A stretch of DNA of 26,911 bases from SZUA-36 sp041570235 (GCA_041570235.1 JBFFWN010000013.1:1-26911); one strand, 5' to 3'. Shown: positions 1 through 8,257, counted from the first letter of the stretch. The notes: a model not told the origin generated them from the letters alone. Translations and numbers: made by a program.

Positions 1-42
1 GACCGCGGTGACCGCTATATTTCGACCGGCGTTTTTGCCTGA
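1..42 (+). CDS. cysM: 3' end of cysteine synthase B (partial)
   Basis: The first 13 codons read DRGDRYISTGVFA followed by TGA. This matches the conserved C-terminal stretch of O-acetylserine sulfhydrylase B (CysM), in which a CDRGDRYLSTGVF-like sequence lies close to the end. CysM makes cysteine from O-acetylserine (or S-sulfocysteine from thiosulfate) in the cytoplasm using PLP. Only the tail is inside the window, so the catalytic lysine cannot be checked. A serine acetyltransferase gene, which would supply its substrate, lies about 19 kb away at 19324-20124. The call rests on one short but distinctive motif. Confidence 0.75.
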   Translation, partial: DRGDRYISTGVFA

Positions 43-168
43 TCACGACGCTCGGCGGGTTGTCTTCACAAGGCGATCACAGGCTGTCAGTGATTCCGGC
101 AGAATTTATATAAGATCGCTCCTTCCCCTGTATACTTGAGCGTTAAACCAAACAGGCCGTAAATCTCT

Positions 169-1419
169 ATGTTGGAAATACTGCAAGACTGGCTACTGGG
201 GTATGGCATAAACGATAGCCTTGCCTTTTATATCACACGCTCAGTTGCTGTCGTGGCGATGCTTTTGTTGGCTACCATGGCTGACTTTATCGCCAAGCGT
301 TTTATCCTGTCGGCACTGACACAAATTATCGCCAGGTCCAAGACAAATTGGGATGACGCGCTTTTACGCCAGCGAACACTGAACCGCCTGGCACACATGG
401 CGCCGGCGCTGGTGATTTACATACTCACACCCATTGCGCTGGAAGGCCTTGATTTTGCCATCGCTTTGATCAAGGGCGCATTGCATATCTATATGCTTGT
501 CATGTTGATGCTGGTGCTGGATTCTTTGCTGAACACCTTTGAGGTCATCTACCAGGGGTTTCGGGTCGCCAGGGAAATACCCATCAAGGGGTTTATCCAG
601 GTTTTGAAACTGGTGCTGTATTTCCTGACGGTCATTTTTATCATTTCCATACTGCTGGACAAAACACCGGTCTACCTGCTCAGTGGAATCGGCGCGCTCG
701 CAGCGGTAATGATGCTGATATTCCGGGATGCGCTGCTGGGTTTTGTGGCAGGCATTCAACTGGCCGCCAACAAGATGGTAGCAGTGGGCGACTGGATTGA
801 AATGCCCGGATATGGCGCTGACGGCGACGTGCTGGAAGTGGCGCTGACCACGGTAAAGGTGCAAAACTGGGATAAGACCATTACCACCATACCCACCTAC
901 GCGTTGATCAGTGAGTCATTCAAGAACTGGCGTGGCATGTCCGAATCCGGTGGCAGGCGCATCAAACGATCGCTGAATATCGACATCAGCACTATAAAAT
1001 TTTGCGACGAGGAAATGCTGGAGCGATTCAGCAAAATCCAGTACATCTCCCAGTACATCGAAAAAACAAGAAAGGAAACGCAGGAATTTAACCAGTTGGC
1101 AAAAGTTGATAATGCAAGTCTCGTCAACGGCCGGCGCATGACCAATATTGGCACATTTCGCGCCTATGTGAAGGCCTACCTGCAAAATCATCCGGACATC
1201 CGCCAGGACATGACTTTCCTGGTCCGGCAATTACCGCCGACAGAAAACGGCTTGCCGATCGAAATTTACGTATTCTGCAAGGACACGGTCTGGGCCAATT
1301 ATGAAGCCATCCAGGCCGACATTTTTGACCATATACTGGCCGTGGTACCGGAGTTTGATTTACGTGTGTACCAAAATCCGACCGGCGCCGATTTCCGGGG
1401 CCTAAACCGGCCTTCCTAA
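169..1419 (+). CDS. ybdG: YbdG/MscM-type mechanosensitive ion channel (MscS superfamily)
   Basis: This is an inner membrane channel of the MscS superfamily that releases solutes on hypo-osmotic stress. The protein has 416 residues, essentially the length of E. coli YbdG. Hydrophobic segments lie near residues 17-40, 75-95, 105-125 and 137-162, and the pore-lining helix starts at GIGALAAVMMLIFRD near residue 172. The beta domain after it carries GDWIEMP and NWDKTITTIPTYALI (about residue 233), followed by SFKNWRGMSESGGRRIKRS; these are hallmarks of the YbdG branch rather than short MscS. The ATG at 169 has only a weak ribosome-binding site (AGG about 11 nt upstream), but no better in-frame start is visible. 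It follows cysM after a 126-nt spacer and is probably transcribed on its own. Confidence 0.92.
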   Translation: MLEILQDWLLGYGINDSLAFYITRSVAVVAMLLLATMADFIAKRFILSALTQIIARSKTNWDDALLRQRTLNRLAHMAPALVIYILTPIALEGLDFAIALIKGALHIYMLVMLMLVLDSLLNTFEVIYQGFRVAREIPIKGFIQVLKLVLYFLTVIFIISILLDKTPVYLLSGIGALAAVMMLIFRDALLGFVAGIQLAANKMVAVGDWIEMPGYGADGDVLEVALTTVKVQNWDKTITTIPTYALISESFKNWRGMSESGGRRIKRSLNIDISTIKFCDEEMLERFSKIQYISQYIEKTRKETQEFNQLAKVDNASLVNGRRMTNIGTFRAYVKAYLQNHPDIRQDMTFLVRQLPPTENGLPIEIYVFCKDTVWANYEAIQADIFDHILAVVPEFDLRVYQNPTGADFRGLNRPS

Positions 1420-1471
1420 TGCCTTCATCATGCAGCGGGCTCACCAACCTTTAACCCTGAAAGGACCAGCA

Positions 1472-2002
1472 ATGTCTAATAATTACAGGCTAACCACAAT
1501 CCTGATGTTACTCCTCCTGATTTTTCCGCAAGCCATCCTGGCGGTCGATGAAGGACGCCCTTCAGGCCATGAGACGGATGAAAAAATCCACCTGTCCGCT
1601 GATCTTCGTGCCCTTCTTGGACAGGAGATGATGGCCATTGAAAATGGAATGAAGAACCTGGTACCGGCAATATCTTCAGGTGAATGGGAAAATGTAAGCT
1701 CGATTGCACTGAAAATCAGGGACAGTTTCATCATGAAACAAAAGTTGAACGAGGCTCAGAAAGAGGAGTTGCACCGGGTTTTACCACATCAATTCATAGA
1801 GATGGATCAGGACTTCCACAACTCGGCGGGTATGCTGGCGCACGCAGCCGAAATGAAAAATGCCGACGTGGTTAATTTTTATTTCTACAAATTAAACACA
1901 GCCTGTGTGGCGTGTCACACAAAGTACGCCGGCGAGCGTTTTCCTGGTCTTGTCATGTCTAAAGATGCGGAAAGCAACGAAGGGGACAAGCACGAACACT
2001 GA
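1472..2002 (+). CDS. periplasmic single-haem c-type cytochrome
   Basis: The protein has 176 residues: an N-terminal Sec signal (about residues 1-24, hydrophobic LLLLIFPQAILA, cleavage after ALA), a mostly helical middle, and one haem-binding motif CVACH at residues 145-149 near the C-terminus. A CXXCH close to the end of a small helical secreted protein resembles the cytochrome c-prime/c-556 class of four-helix-bundle cytochromes. That subclass is inferred from layout, not shown. The redox partner is unknown. I chose the ATG at 1472 over an upstream in-frame ATG at 1430 because AAAGGACC sits just before it and the signal peptide begins there. The tail is rich in charged residues and ends in histidines. 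Confidence 0.8.
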   Translation: MSNNYRLTTILMLLLLIFPQAILAVDEGRPSGHETDEKIHLSADLRALLGQEMMAIENGMKNLVPAISSGEWENVSSIALKIRDSFIMKQKLNEAQKEELHRVLPHQFIEMDQDFHNSAGMLAHAAEMKNADVVNFYFYKLNTACVACHTKYAGERFPGLVMSKDAESNEGDKHEH

Positions 2003-2095
2003 CGTGGGTCCAGGTATCACGGCACCCTACCCTTCGCTTGTTCAAGAACAGGGTGTACTCGTTGCGCTCGCTGGCTTTATCTTGACTTGATAAAC

Positions 2096-2122
2096 GTTTC
2101 GGTGGACATCTCTCACCGAAAC
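2096..2122 (-). terminator. hairpin directly after the MFS gene
   Basis: A perfect 9-bp inverted repeat, GTTTCGGTG / CACCGAAAC with a 9-nt loop, begins 1 nt beyond the minus-strand stop codon at 2124. Read on the minus strand it is followed by GTTTATC, a weak U-tract. It lies between convergent genes (cytochrome on plus, MFS on minus) and could serve both directions. Termination is inferred from position and structure. Confidence 0.55.
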
Positions 2123-2123
2123 C

Positions 2124-3845
2124 CTATTGCCGCTTCGGTATAACCAGTCTTTTGAAGAAATCCGAGATCGTCACCTGAGCAAGGTCTCGGAACTCGCCCG
2201 CATCGAAAAAAGAACCATTGCAGTCAACGCATGATTCATACCAGATGTGTTGCTGCCGTGGATCGACCTTTTTCTCCATATGACCGCCACAACGCGGACA
2301 AAAATACTGATCGATGATGTTATGTTGTTTGCCGGTTTGGGATGAACCCGTATCAATGGCGGTTGCCGCATCCTTGTTTTTCAGCGCTTCAACCTCGCCT
2401 TCGTCAAACCAGATTCCGCTACATGAATCACATCGGTCAATAGTGGTGCCGTCTATTTCGACCTGCTGCATATCAGCCCTGCATTTCGGACAACGAATCG
2501 CGCCAGAGAAAAAGACGCCGCCTCCACCTCCACCGCCTCCGATGGCGTAGGTCTGCGCGCGCTTATGGCCGGCCTGTTCATCATCGCCATGTCTGTGACG
2601 GTGAAAATACAATATGACCATCATGACACCGACCAGCACGGCGAGCGTGAGGTAACTGTTCACATAGCTCGATTGCTCGGAGATCATCCCGTATATTTTG
2701 GAACCGGCCGAGTGGCCCAGGTTGGCAACCGACATATATATGGCGAACTGTGTGGCAGAGTTACCGGTCGAGCAGACCGCCATCGCCAACGCGATAATAC
2801 ACACCATTACCACGGGCGACATCATGACCCAGAACGACAGCATCGCCCTGATATAGAGCGTGTCCTGCCACATACTTTGTGTTTGCGCGATCAATATCGC
2901 GTGCATACCGACAAGAGAAATGGTCAGGAGCAGAATGCGTTTTGCCCCGATACGATCGATCGCGGGACCCAGCATCAGTGCCACAACGGCACCGATCAAT
3001 CCCATCATGGCAACCAGCTGTGACCATTGCTGCGTGGTATAGCCAAACAGGTTGATGGCCGCAATTGGCATCAGTGCATGGCCAAAACCGGATATCAGGC
3101 CATCGAAGAACATGATCAGCATGATGACCACGCTTGTACGGGTCCAGAGCACCTTGTTGACACCGCTGAATACCGCCCCAAAAGAAGCGGGTTGCTGACG
3201 TGTCGTGGCGGCTTTACCGTCGCTCCACGGCAACTTGCGTTCACCCTCATTCTCCAGAACACCTGCAAATAAAAGAACTATGACGGCGGAAACCGTTGCC
3301 GCAACGACGGCGGTAACCTGCATACCAAAATTCATCAGCAGAAATCCCGTAACCGCAGCGGTCACACCCCAGCCAATGGCCTTACCGAAGCTCATGAAGG
3401 CATTGAGGCGCCCCTGCTCCCTGACAGGCGTCAGGTCAATCGACATGCCGTCGACCGCGACATCCTGGGTGGCGGCAAAGCTGTTAATGAGCACACCAAT
3501 GATCATCAAAAGGCCAATTTGTTCCGAGGGGTTCTCTATCAACATCAAAGCGAGCAGCGAAAGCGATAAACCCAATTGCGCCGCCAGCACCCAGGGCCGG
3601 CGCTTACCCATCGGCCGAAACTGGTACCGGTCCATAAACGGGCCGGTCAACAGCTTGAATGCCCAGGGCAAAACGATTACGGCGAGATAAGAACCGATAT
3701 CTGCGGCGCTGACACCCTCACTGGCAAGCCAGGCCGGAATCGTGATACTCAACAGGCCATACGGTATGCCCTGCGCGAAATACATCATCGAACCGGTCGA
3801 GTAGCGGATGCGTGGACTTTTGGCAAGGATAAACGTTGTTTTCAT
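2124..3845 (-). CDS. AmpG-like MFS permease fused to two C-terminal zinc ribbons
   Basis: Residues 1 to about 420 form a polytopic major facilitator resembling the AmpG/PAT family: MYFAQGIPYGLL near the N-terminus, the inter-helix motif GPFMDRYQFRPMGKRRPW, and FAATQDVAVDGMSIDLT. AmpG itself imports anhydro-muropeptides; the substrate here is unknown. After the last helix comes HRHRHG, a run of eight glycines (about residues 436-443, DNA 2518-2541) and two zinc-ribbon modules of the zf-TFIIB type: CPKC...CDSCSGIWFDEGE (from about residue 450) and CPRC...CVDCNGSFFDAGEF (from about residue 514). All eight cysteines are present, so both ribbons look competent. A normal AmpG-like carrier would end before the glycine run. 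The ATG at 3845 has only a weak ribosome-binding site. Confidence 0.85.
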   Translation of the reverse strand: MKTTFILAKSPRIRYSTGSMMYFAQGIPYGLLSITIPAWLASEGVSAADIGSYLAVIVLPWAFKLLTGPFMDRYQFRPMGKRRPWVLAAQLGLSLSLLALMLIENPSEQIGLLMIIGVLINSFAATQDVAVDGMSIDLTPVREQGRLNAFMSFGKAIGWGVTAAVTGFLLMNFGMQVTAVVAATVSAVIVLLFAGVLENEGERKLPWSDGKAATTRQQPASFGAVFSGVNKVLWTRTSVVIMLIMFFDGLISGFGHALMPIAAINLFGYTTQQWSQLVAMMGLIGAVVALMLGPAIDRIGAKRILLLTISLVGMHAILIAQTQSMWQDTLYIRAMLSFWVMMSPVVMVCIIALAMAVCSTGNSATQFAIYMSVANLGHSAGSKIYGMISEQSSYVNSYLTLAVLVGVMMVILYFHRHRHGDDEQAGHKRAQTYAIGGGGGGGGVFFSGAIRCPKCRADMQQVEIDGTTIDRCDSCSGIWFDEGEVEALKNKDAATAIDTGSSQTGKQHNIIDQYFCPRCGGHMEKKVDPRQQHIWYESCVDCNGSFFDAGEFRDLAQVTISDFFKRLVIPKRQ

Positions 3846-4128
3846 TATTATTCTCTGTGTCTTTTTTGCAGACAGTAATGCTTCAATGGCTGCGACAGAC
3901 TATTGTTCTAGACTCATGTAATAAAAATAGCACATATCTGTAAGGATGCTTTGGGTGCCGTTTTTCAAATCCTGAAAGATGAAACGGGGTCATTGCCCCC
4001 CCGTTCCTTTTTCATGGTCAAAATAGACATGGATCAAACAACAACGCCTACCCCGTGATCAAGTGTCCCCCCCGGCCAGCTTGAACAGGGTGCATCCCAT
4101 CAGGAATGCCGGTACATACATCCTGCGT
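3846..4128. other. intergenic region between two minus-strand genes
   Basis: No convincing gene is visible. The part next to 3845 should contain the promoter of the MFS gene; AT-rich sequence around 3905-3930 is the likeliest place, but I see no clear -35/-10 pair. The one structured element is the hairpin at 3983-4005. Confidence 0.5.
3983..4005 (+). terminator. terminator-like hairpin in an intergenic region
   Basis: AACGGGG (3983-3989) pairs with CCCCGTT (3999-4005) across a 9-nt loop and is followed on the plus strand by CCTTTTTC. The shape suits a plus-strand intrinsic terminator, yet both flanking genes are on the minus strand. It may stop antisense transcription or be a palindromic repeat remnant. 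On the minus strand the following sequence is a poor U-tract. Confidence 0.35.
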
Positions 4129-5172
4129 CTAAAAATTGTAACCCAGTGAAGTTGTCACACCATAGTCACTACTGGCAGCGCCGGACGAGATAGACGCAGT
4201 GTCATAATTCGCGTAGAAATCCATGGCCCAGTAAAGATCATTGATGAGCTCCAGTTTGAATTGTGTGTCAAGATTCGCCCGCCATCTGCCCCAGTCTGTA
4301 ATGCTTGGAAAGACAACAAAATTTGTCGTGAAGGTGCGTTGGGGTGAATCGAACTGATAGTATTCATAGGTCAGCCAGGCGACACCTTCGAGATTGGTTT
4401 CAGTTTCGCCCGAGGTCGGGATTTCGCGGTTGACATCAAGTCCCAGGGCAAATGAAAACCAGTTTTTCTGCGAGCGCACCGGCACCCACCCGTAGCCCGC
4501 ACCGGCAAGCGCCCTCACGTCGATGCCAAGTTGATCATTGCGCTCCAGGTTTGCGAAATAAGTGTAGTATCTTTTGTTGGGCAAAAAGATATTATGCATA
4601 CCGCTCAAAGTCGTTCTCTGGGTGTTGTCAGCCGCAGTCTGGGTTGTGATCTCAGTACTGAAGGATGCCTTTGAGATGGATTGGGTACGCCGGTATTCGG
4701 CATCCATCGACAAATTATATTTACCCACCTCACTACCCTTATCCCAACTTAATCCGACGTTGGCAGTGAAATCAAGCCTGTCCCAGAAGTTTGACTCCAC
4801 CGGGTACATCGAAACCACTTCTTCGATGTCAATATCTGCCATTCCCATTGTGGTGGATACCAGCAGCTTGCTGTCATCCTCCGGCTTGACCAAAGCCCCG
4901 TAAAACCTTTGCCCGTTGGTCAATTCGACCGATTGACCCGTGCTACTGGTGATTTGCAAAACGCTTTCCCACTCGATAGACAAGGTGCCCATGTTGTCGG
5001 TCGATAATTGGAGTTTACCGCGCGCCAGCGACTTGACCTCACCGGTTATCCGGTCGCCATTCTTCAGAAAAACAATATCGGTCTTTTCAGCCCATGCGGC
5101 CTGGCTGGCAATGGCGATCAGCGAGAGCAGAAAAAAACGTAAGGTTGATCCAGAATTGAAGCGTCTTTTCAT
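4129..5172 (-). CDS. DUF481 (YdiY-like) outer membrane beta-barrel protein
   Basis: The protein has 347 residues from the ATG at 5172. An n-region MKRRF and a hydrophobic core ending in QAAWA give a Sec signal peptide. The mature part starts with DIVFLKNGDRITGEV, the typical opening of DUF481 proteins, with related small beta repeats (NGQRFYGALV) to about residue 130. The rest alternates aromatic and polar residues as in transmembrane beta strands and ends in LGYNF, a terminal phenylalanine that fits outer membrane insertion. The function of the family is poorly defined; in E. coli the homologue YdiY is linked to salt or acid response. The in-frame ATG at 5298 was rejected because its first 42 codons would bury the signal peptide; AGGA sits 3 nt before the chosen start, slightly close. 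Confidence 0.85.
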   Translation of the reverse strand: MKRRFNSGSTLRFFLLSLIAIASQAAWAEKTDIVFLKNGDRITGEVKSLARGKLQLSTDNMGTLSIEWESVLQITSSTGQSVELTNGQRFYGALVKPEDDSKLLVSTTMGMADIDIEEVVSMYPVESNFWDRLDFTANVGLSWDKGSEVGKYNLSMDAEYRRTQSISKASFSTEITTQTAADNTQRTTLSGMHNIFLPNKRYYTYFANLERNDQLGIDVRALAGAGYGWVPVRSQKNWFSFALGLDVNREIPTSGETETNLEGVAWLTYEYYQFDSPQRTFTTNFVVFPSITDWGRWRANLDTQFKLELINDLYWAMDFYANYDTASISSGAASSDYGVTTSLGYNF

Positions 5173-5322
5173 TTGTCCTATGCCCATGAACACCCAGCTA
5201 CGATGCTCAAGATAACTATGAAAGGGGTCATAACGCAAGCAAAGCAGGTCGGTGCAAAGCCGATAATTGAAATCGATGGCCGGGTTGTCGGGTATCAATA
5301 TTCATCCCGGCACGGGTATATA

Positions 5323-5373
5323 GTAAAAAATGATTGCGAGTGCCTTGTTCTAGTGGTCTGCTATGCACCCTAT
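5323..5373. repeat. 51-nt direct repeat, copy 1
   Basis: This stretch matches 8258-8308 at 47 of 51 positions in the same orientation, from GTAAAAAATGATTGCG to CTATGCACCCTAT. Copy 2 ends inside the start codon region of the first ATP-grasp gene; copy 1 runs instead into the palindromic repeat at 5387. The two copies bracket the 2.9-kb islet. The origin (duplicated leader, recombination scar or attachment site) is unresolved. Confidence 0.85.
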
Positions 5374-5386
5374 CGAAAGAAGTAAA

Positions 5387-5416
5387 GACACCCATTAATC
5401 ATGATACATGGGTGTC
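5387..5416. repeat. palindromic repeat element, copy A
   Basis: GACACCCAT (5387-5395) is the exact reverse complement of ATGGGTGTC (5408-5416) with a 12-nt loop. CTGGTTTCTTG follows immediately. The same module recurs at 7917-8045. It looks like a REP or MITE-type short palindromic element. Confidence 0.75.
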
Positions 5417-5425
5417 TGGTTTCTT

Positions 5426-5527
5426 GCCCATTTTTACAACTGGCACCGTGAGCACGCCGGCATCAACTACCAAACGCCAATCAGCACCTTGTGGCTATCC
5501 CTGAACAACCTGCTGGGTTTACACAAC
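5426..5527 (+). pseudogene. C-terminal remnant of an IS481-type transposase
   Basis: The frame reads FYNWHREHAGINYQTPIS and then LSLNNLLGLHN. This matches the end of the DDE integrase core in IS481-family transposases, where a YNWHRPH...TPISRL...NNLLxLH pattern is usual. Only about 34 codons survive. The 5' side is cut where the palindromic repeat ends (about 5426), and the expected stop after LHN is replaced by a tandem 10-nt duplication (TTTACACAAC at 5518-5527 and 5528-5537). The catalytic residues upstream are absent, so it is not functional. Confidence 0.7.
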
Positions 5528-5669
5528 TTTACACAACTACACACCGCCAAACTCCGACTGTGGGTGCCAGCGAATACTGCGGACCACTGGGGTAGAATCG
5601 TTGCAACACCTTGTCCATGGCAAATGTCCGGCACGCCCCAATATCGGCGAGCCGCCAACGCCAGAACGG

Positions 5670-7655
5670 TCAGTATTCCTCCAAGCCATCCATGAACAGC
5701 GCCACCCGGTCGACATCGGTGGCCGTGTTGTCGGCCGGGGTGGTGTCCGTGAGGCCCGCGGGCGTTGAAACGGTTGCTGTATTGACGATCATCGCACCCT
5801 CGGAGGCGAGGACCGGGGCGCTCAGCGTGTAGGTCACGCTCTCGCCACCGGGCAGATCAACCGTGTCGATCAGGTCACCGGTGCCACTGACGGTGCAGAT
5901 GGCGCTACCGGCGGGGATACAACTCCAGGCTGCGTTGCCCGCATCGAGTTCGGTCGGCAGAATATCTTCGACGCCCACGCCCCTCAGATCAAAAGGACTG
6001 TTGTTGGTGACTTCGATGGTGTAGGTCGCCGTGCCGTCGACGAAAGGAGCCCCGTTGGTCTTGGTAATGGCGAGATCCACCGGCGCGTTGGCTTCCGCGA
6101 CCACCCGCAAACGCACCACGTCAGTGGTATCGACGGCGTCGATTAGATACTCCGTTTGCCAGGTCAGGTAAGGACCAATCGCCGGCAAGTTCAGAGTGTC
6201 GAAGCTGCCCGCAAGCGTCTCTGCGGTCAGCACGTCGAACTGATCGTTGGGCGCGGGCACGAAATCGTTGATGAATACCACATTGAGGCTGCCACCGAGC
6301 GCCGCGCTGCCCCCCGCCGACAATTGATCGAAGCCCACTCCAGCATCCAGACCGCCGATCTCGATGGCCAGTGCGCCAGCGGTCTGGGAGAAACCGCCGC
6401 TGACAGCGGTGTTGCCCGCCGCACTCGCCCGGCCTGTGAGCAGTTCTCCGCCGCCGTTGACGAGGTCGCCGGTCCAGTGACTGACCGCCAGTTTTCCCCC
6501 GGTGAAGCTGAAAGCCCCACCCTGGGCGACTGTATCCACACCAAGCACGCCCCCGGAGAGATTGAAGGTTCCCCCGGCACCGATGTTCAGGCCGTTGTTG
6601 ATGGTGTGAACACCTGAGGACTGATTGAACGCTGCCGTGGCGTTATTGCCTCGTTCGAGTACTTCGCCCGGATAGATGCCATCGGTGTCCATGATCGCAT
6701 CGATGGCCAGATATTCGCTGTTGACCGTGATCAGGCCGCTGTCGACGATGCTGTCGGGGCCACCCAGGTCGTAACTCACATTGGCGTTATCGGCACCCAC
6801 GATCAGATAACCCACCTCGATGCCGCGATCCGGTGACCGCACATTCAAGGTGCCGCCGTTCAATTCAAGAATCGAGCGGTCACCCGTACCCCGGATATAG
6901 CCATTACTGTTGAGTGGCAGAGTGCCGATCTCCAGACTGCCGCCCGTCAGATGGTAAAAGGAAACGCCGTCGACTGGATTACCGTTGCCCATAAACAGAT
7001 TGCGTCCCACGGAGACATTACCGCCGTTGTGGAAGAAGTTGGTCACCACCTGTCCAAATCCCGCGCCCGGGATCGGTTGCGATGCCATCTGCAGGAAGAA
7101 GGTCGTGGTCAAAGTGCCGCCATTCATGGAATACGCCGAATAGCCGTAGTTTCCAACGTACAGAAAATCGGGCTGGAACAGACCGCCATCCTGTTGAAAC
7201 ACACCGTCACCGTAATCACCGACTCGGGCCTCGGGAACTTGCAGTGTTCCGCCCTGCAAGTGGTACTTCGCATTCACGATGCTGCTGGACCCTGTTGACC
7301 CAGCGGCCACGGAGAGGAATTGGGTGAGCGTTACGGTGCCGTCTGATTGGGTCAGGATAGGCTCGGCGACAAAGTCCGGTTCGATCGTGCCCACGGCCAA
7401 CTCGAATGCAGAGAATGGCAGGTTGTTGCCCAGCCCGGCCAGGTCGTTGACCTCGACGCTATCCACATCGGTTGGAATGCCTTCCGGCGTCCAGCAGCTA
7501 CTGGTGGTGATCTGGTCATCACAACCGGCGCCAGAGGGGTTCCAGCTGTAAGAAACCTGGGCCAGGGCTGTGGACGCCCACAATGCGGACGACAGGACGA
7601 CCAGGCGCAACGGTATTCGGTACAGCAGGGGGATATTGGCAAGGATTGTTTTCAT
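5670..7655 (-). CDS. secreted repeat-rich surface protein with C-terminal DUF11 domain
   Basis: The protein has 661 residues from the ATG at 7655. An n-region with basic residues and the core LRLVVLSSALWASTALAQ give a Sec signal. The body to about residue 520 is a long series of Gly/Asn-rich strands of the kind FNLSGGVLGV, GGTLNV and GGTLTTTFF, as in beta-helical or autotransporter passenger proteins. From about residue 525, VDLAITKTN... and YTIEVTNNSPFDLRGVGVED identify a DUF11 (conserved repeat, Ig-like) domain. The last residues LFMDGLEEY resemble the (I/L)FxDGFE tail found on many secreted gammaproteobacterial proteins. No membrane anchor or autotransporter barrel is present. An in-frame ATG at 7709 is less likely because it would precede the signal peptide by 18 polar residues. 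A surface structural or adhesive role is inferred. Confidence 0.75.
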   Translation of the reverse strand: MKTILANIPLLYRIPLRLVVLSSALWASTALAQVSYSWNPSGAGCDDQITTSSCWTPEGIPTDVDSVEVNDLAGLGNNLPFSAFELAVGTIEPDFVAEPILTQSDGTVTLTQFLSVAAGSTGSSSIVNAKYHLQGGTLQVPEARVGDYGDGVFQQDGGLFQPDFLYVGNYGYSAYSMNGGTLTTTFFLQMASQPIPGAGFGQVVTNFFHNGGNVSVGRNLFMGNGNPVDGVSFYHLTGGSLEIGTLPLNSNGYIRGTGDRSILELNGGTLNVRSPDRGIEVGYLIVGADNANVSYDLGGPDSIVDSGLITVNSEYLAIDAIMDTDGIYPGEVLERGNNATAAFNQSSGVHTINNGLNIGAGGTFNLSGGVLGVDTVAQGGAFSFTGGKLAVSHWTGDLVNGGGELLTGRASAAGNTAVSGGFSQTAGALAIEIGGLDAGVGFDQLSAGGSAALGGSLNVVFINDFVPAPNDQFDVLTAETLAGSFDTLNLPAIGPYLTWQTEYLIDAVDTTDVVRLRVVAEANAPVDLAITKTNGAPFVDGTATYTIEVTNNSPFDLRGVGVEDILPTELDAGNAAWSCIPAGSAICTVSGTGDLIDTVDLPGGESVTYTLSAPVLASEGAMIVNTATVSTPAGLTDTTPADNTATDVDRVALFMDGLEEY

Positions 7656-7916
7656 CGACGGTCCAGTCTGGGTCAACCCAATTTGGGATTGGCTTTCATC
7701 AAATCCCATGTGGTGCGCTCAGACAATATGATAGGTAGTTTTAAAGCCATATTGCCAGAAACCCAAATGTATTGGAACGCACTTTTTATCGATTTGCTGT
7801 TTGTCTATCAGTAAATTGTCGCGCTATTTGCCCGGTGAAGACTGAAATCTACCTCTTCATCAATCTATTTCACGCCAATTCCGACTTCTGCGCGAAGAAG
7901 TGAATGAAGAAGTGAA
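7656..7916. other. intergenic region upstream of the DUF11 gene
   Basis: This AT-rich stretch contains no plausible gene. It should contain the minus-strand promoter of the DUF11 gene, but I cannot fix the elements with confidence. Its right edge has GAAGAAGTGAATGAAGAAGT, a short internal duplication leading into the palindromic repeat. Confidence 0.4.
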
Positions 7917-8045
7917 GACACCCATTGATCGTGATACCCATTGATCGTGATAAATGGGTGTCGGGTTTCTTTCTGATGATACATGGGTGTCTGGTTTCTT
8001 GTGGTTTTCTGATGATACATGGGTGTCTGGTTTCTTGTGGTTTCT
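7917..8045. repeat. expanded palindromic repeat cluster, copy B
   Basis: GACACCCATT (7917-7926) pairs with AATGGGTGTC (7953-7962). Between them ACCCATTGATCGTGAT occurs twice in perfect tandem (7920-7935, 7936-7951). A 36-nt unit beginning TGATGATACATGGGTGTC follows at 7974-8009 and repeats at 8010-8044. Then come degenerate 10-11-nt units based on TTGTGGTTTC and TTGCCGGTTCC up to about 8076. The units are the same module as copy A at 5387-5426. The head-to-tail arrangement suggests slippage or repeated insertion. Confidence 0.8.
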
Positions 8046-8068
8046 TGTGGTTTCTTGCCAGTTTCTTG

Positions 8069-8161
8069 CCGGTTCCTTCGCTGAACTTTGCCGGGTTGCT
8101 GACGCTTTTCGTTGTACTGGCGATGGCAGGGGTCTTTGTTGTGCGACGCAATTCGTTTTAG
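8069..8161 (+). pseudogene. orphan C-terminal sorting tail (IPTL-CTERM-like)
   Basis: The last 30 codons before the TAG at 8159 read PVPSLNFAGLLTLF, a hydrophobic helix and a final VVRRNSF. The order (Pro-x-Leu motif, about 18 hydrophobic residues, arginine cluster at the extreme end) is that of IPTL-CTERM or related sorting tails of secreted Gram-negative proteins. The same frame upstream is only repeat sequence, so the body of the protein is missing and the tail is a remnant. A strong terminator 31 nt downstream fits the true 3' end of a former gene. Confidence 0.6.
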
Positions 8162-8192
8162 CTTCAAAAACAAATAATAATGGCTTAGAGGT

Positions 8193-8250
8193 GGCCGGAT
8201 ACGTTTATTACTTTCCAGAATAAATGTATCCGGCCCTTTTTATTGGTTCT
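8193..8250 (+). terminator. strong rho-independent terminator
   Basis: GGCCGGATACGTTTATT (8193-8209) pairs with AATAAATGTATCCGGCC (8219-8235) over 17 bp with one G-U pair and a 9-nt loop, followed by CTTTTTATTGGTTCTTTTT. It lies after the IPTL-like remnant and before the ATP-grasp cluster, so it should insulate the cluster from upstream plus-strand transcription. Confidence 0.9.
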
Positions 8251-8257
8251 TTTTATT

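Noticed and set aside
1430..1471. Upstream ATG for the cytochrome gene
   Set aside because: It would add 14 residues before the signal peptide; the ribosome-binding site lies directly before 1472.
6156..6617. Plus-strand ORF of 153 codons
   Set aside because: It is antisense to the DUF11 protein gene and reflects its GC-rich codon pattern.
7917..8076. Possible CRISPR-like array
   Set aside because: The units are contiguous, of different lengths (16, 36, 10-11 nt), without unique spacers, and no cas gene is present.
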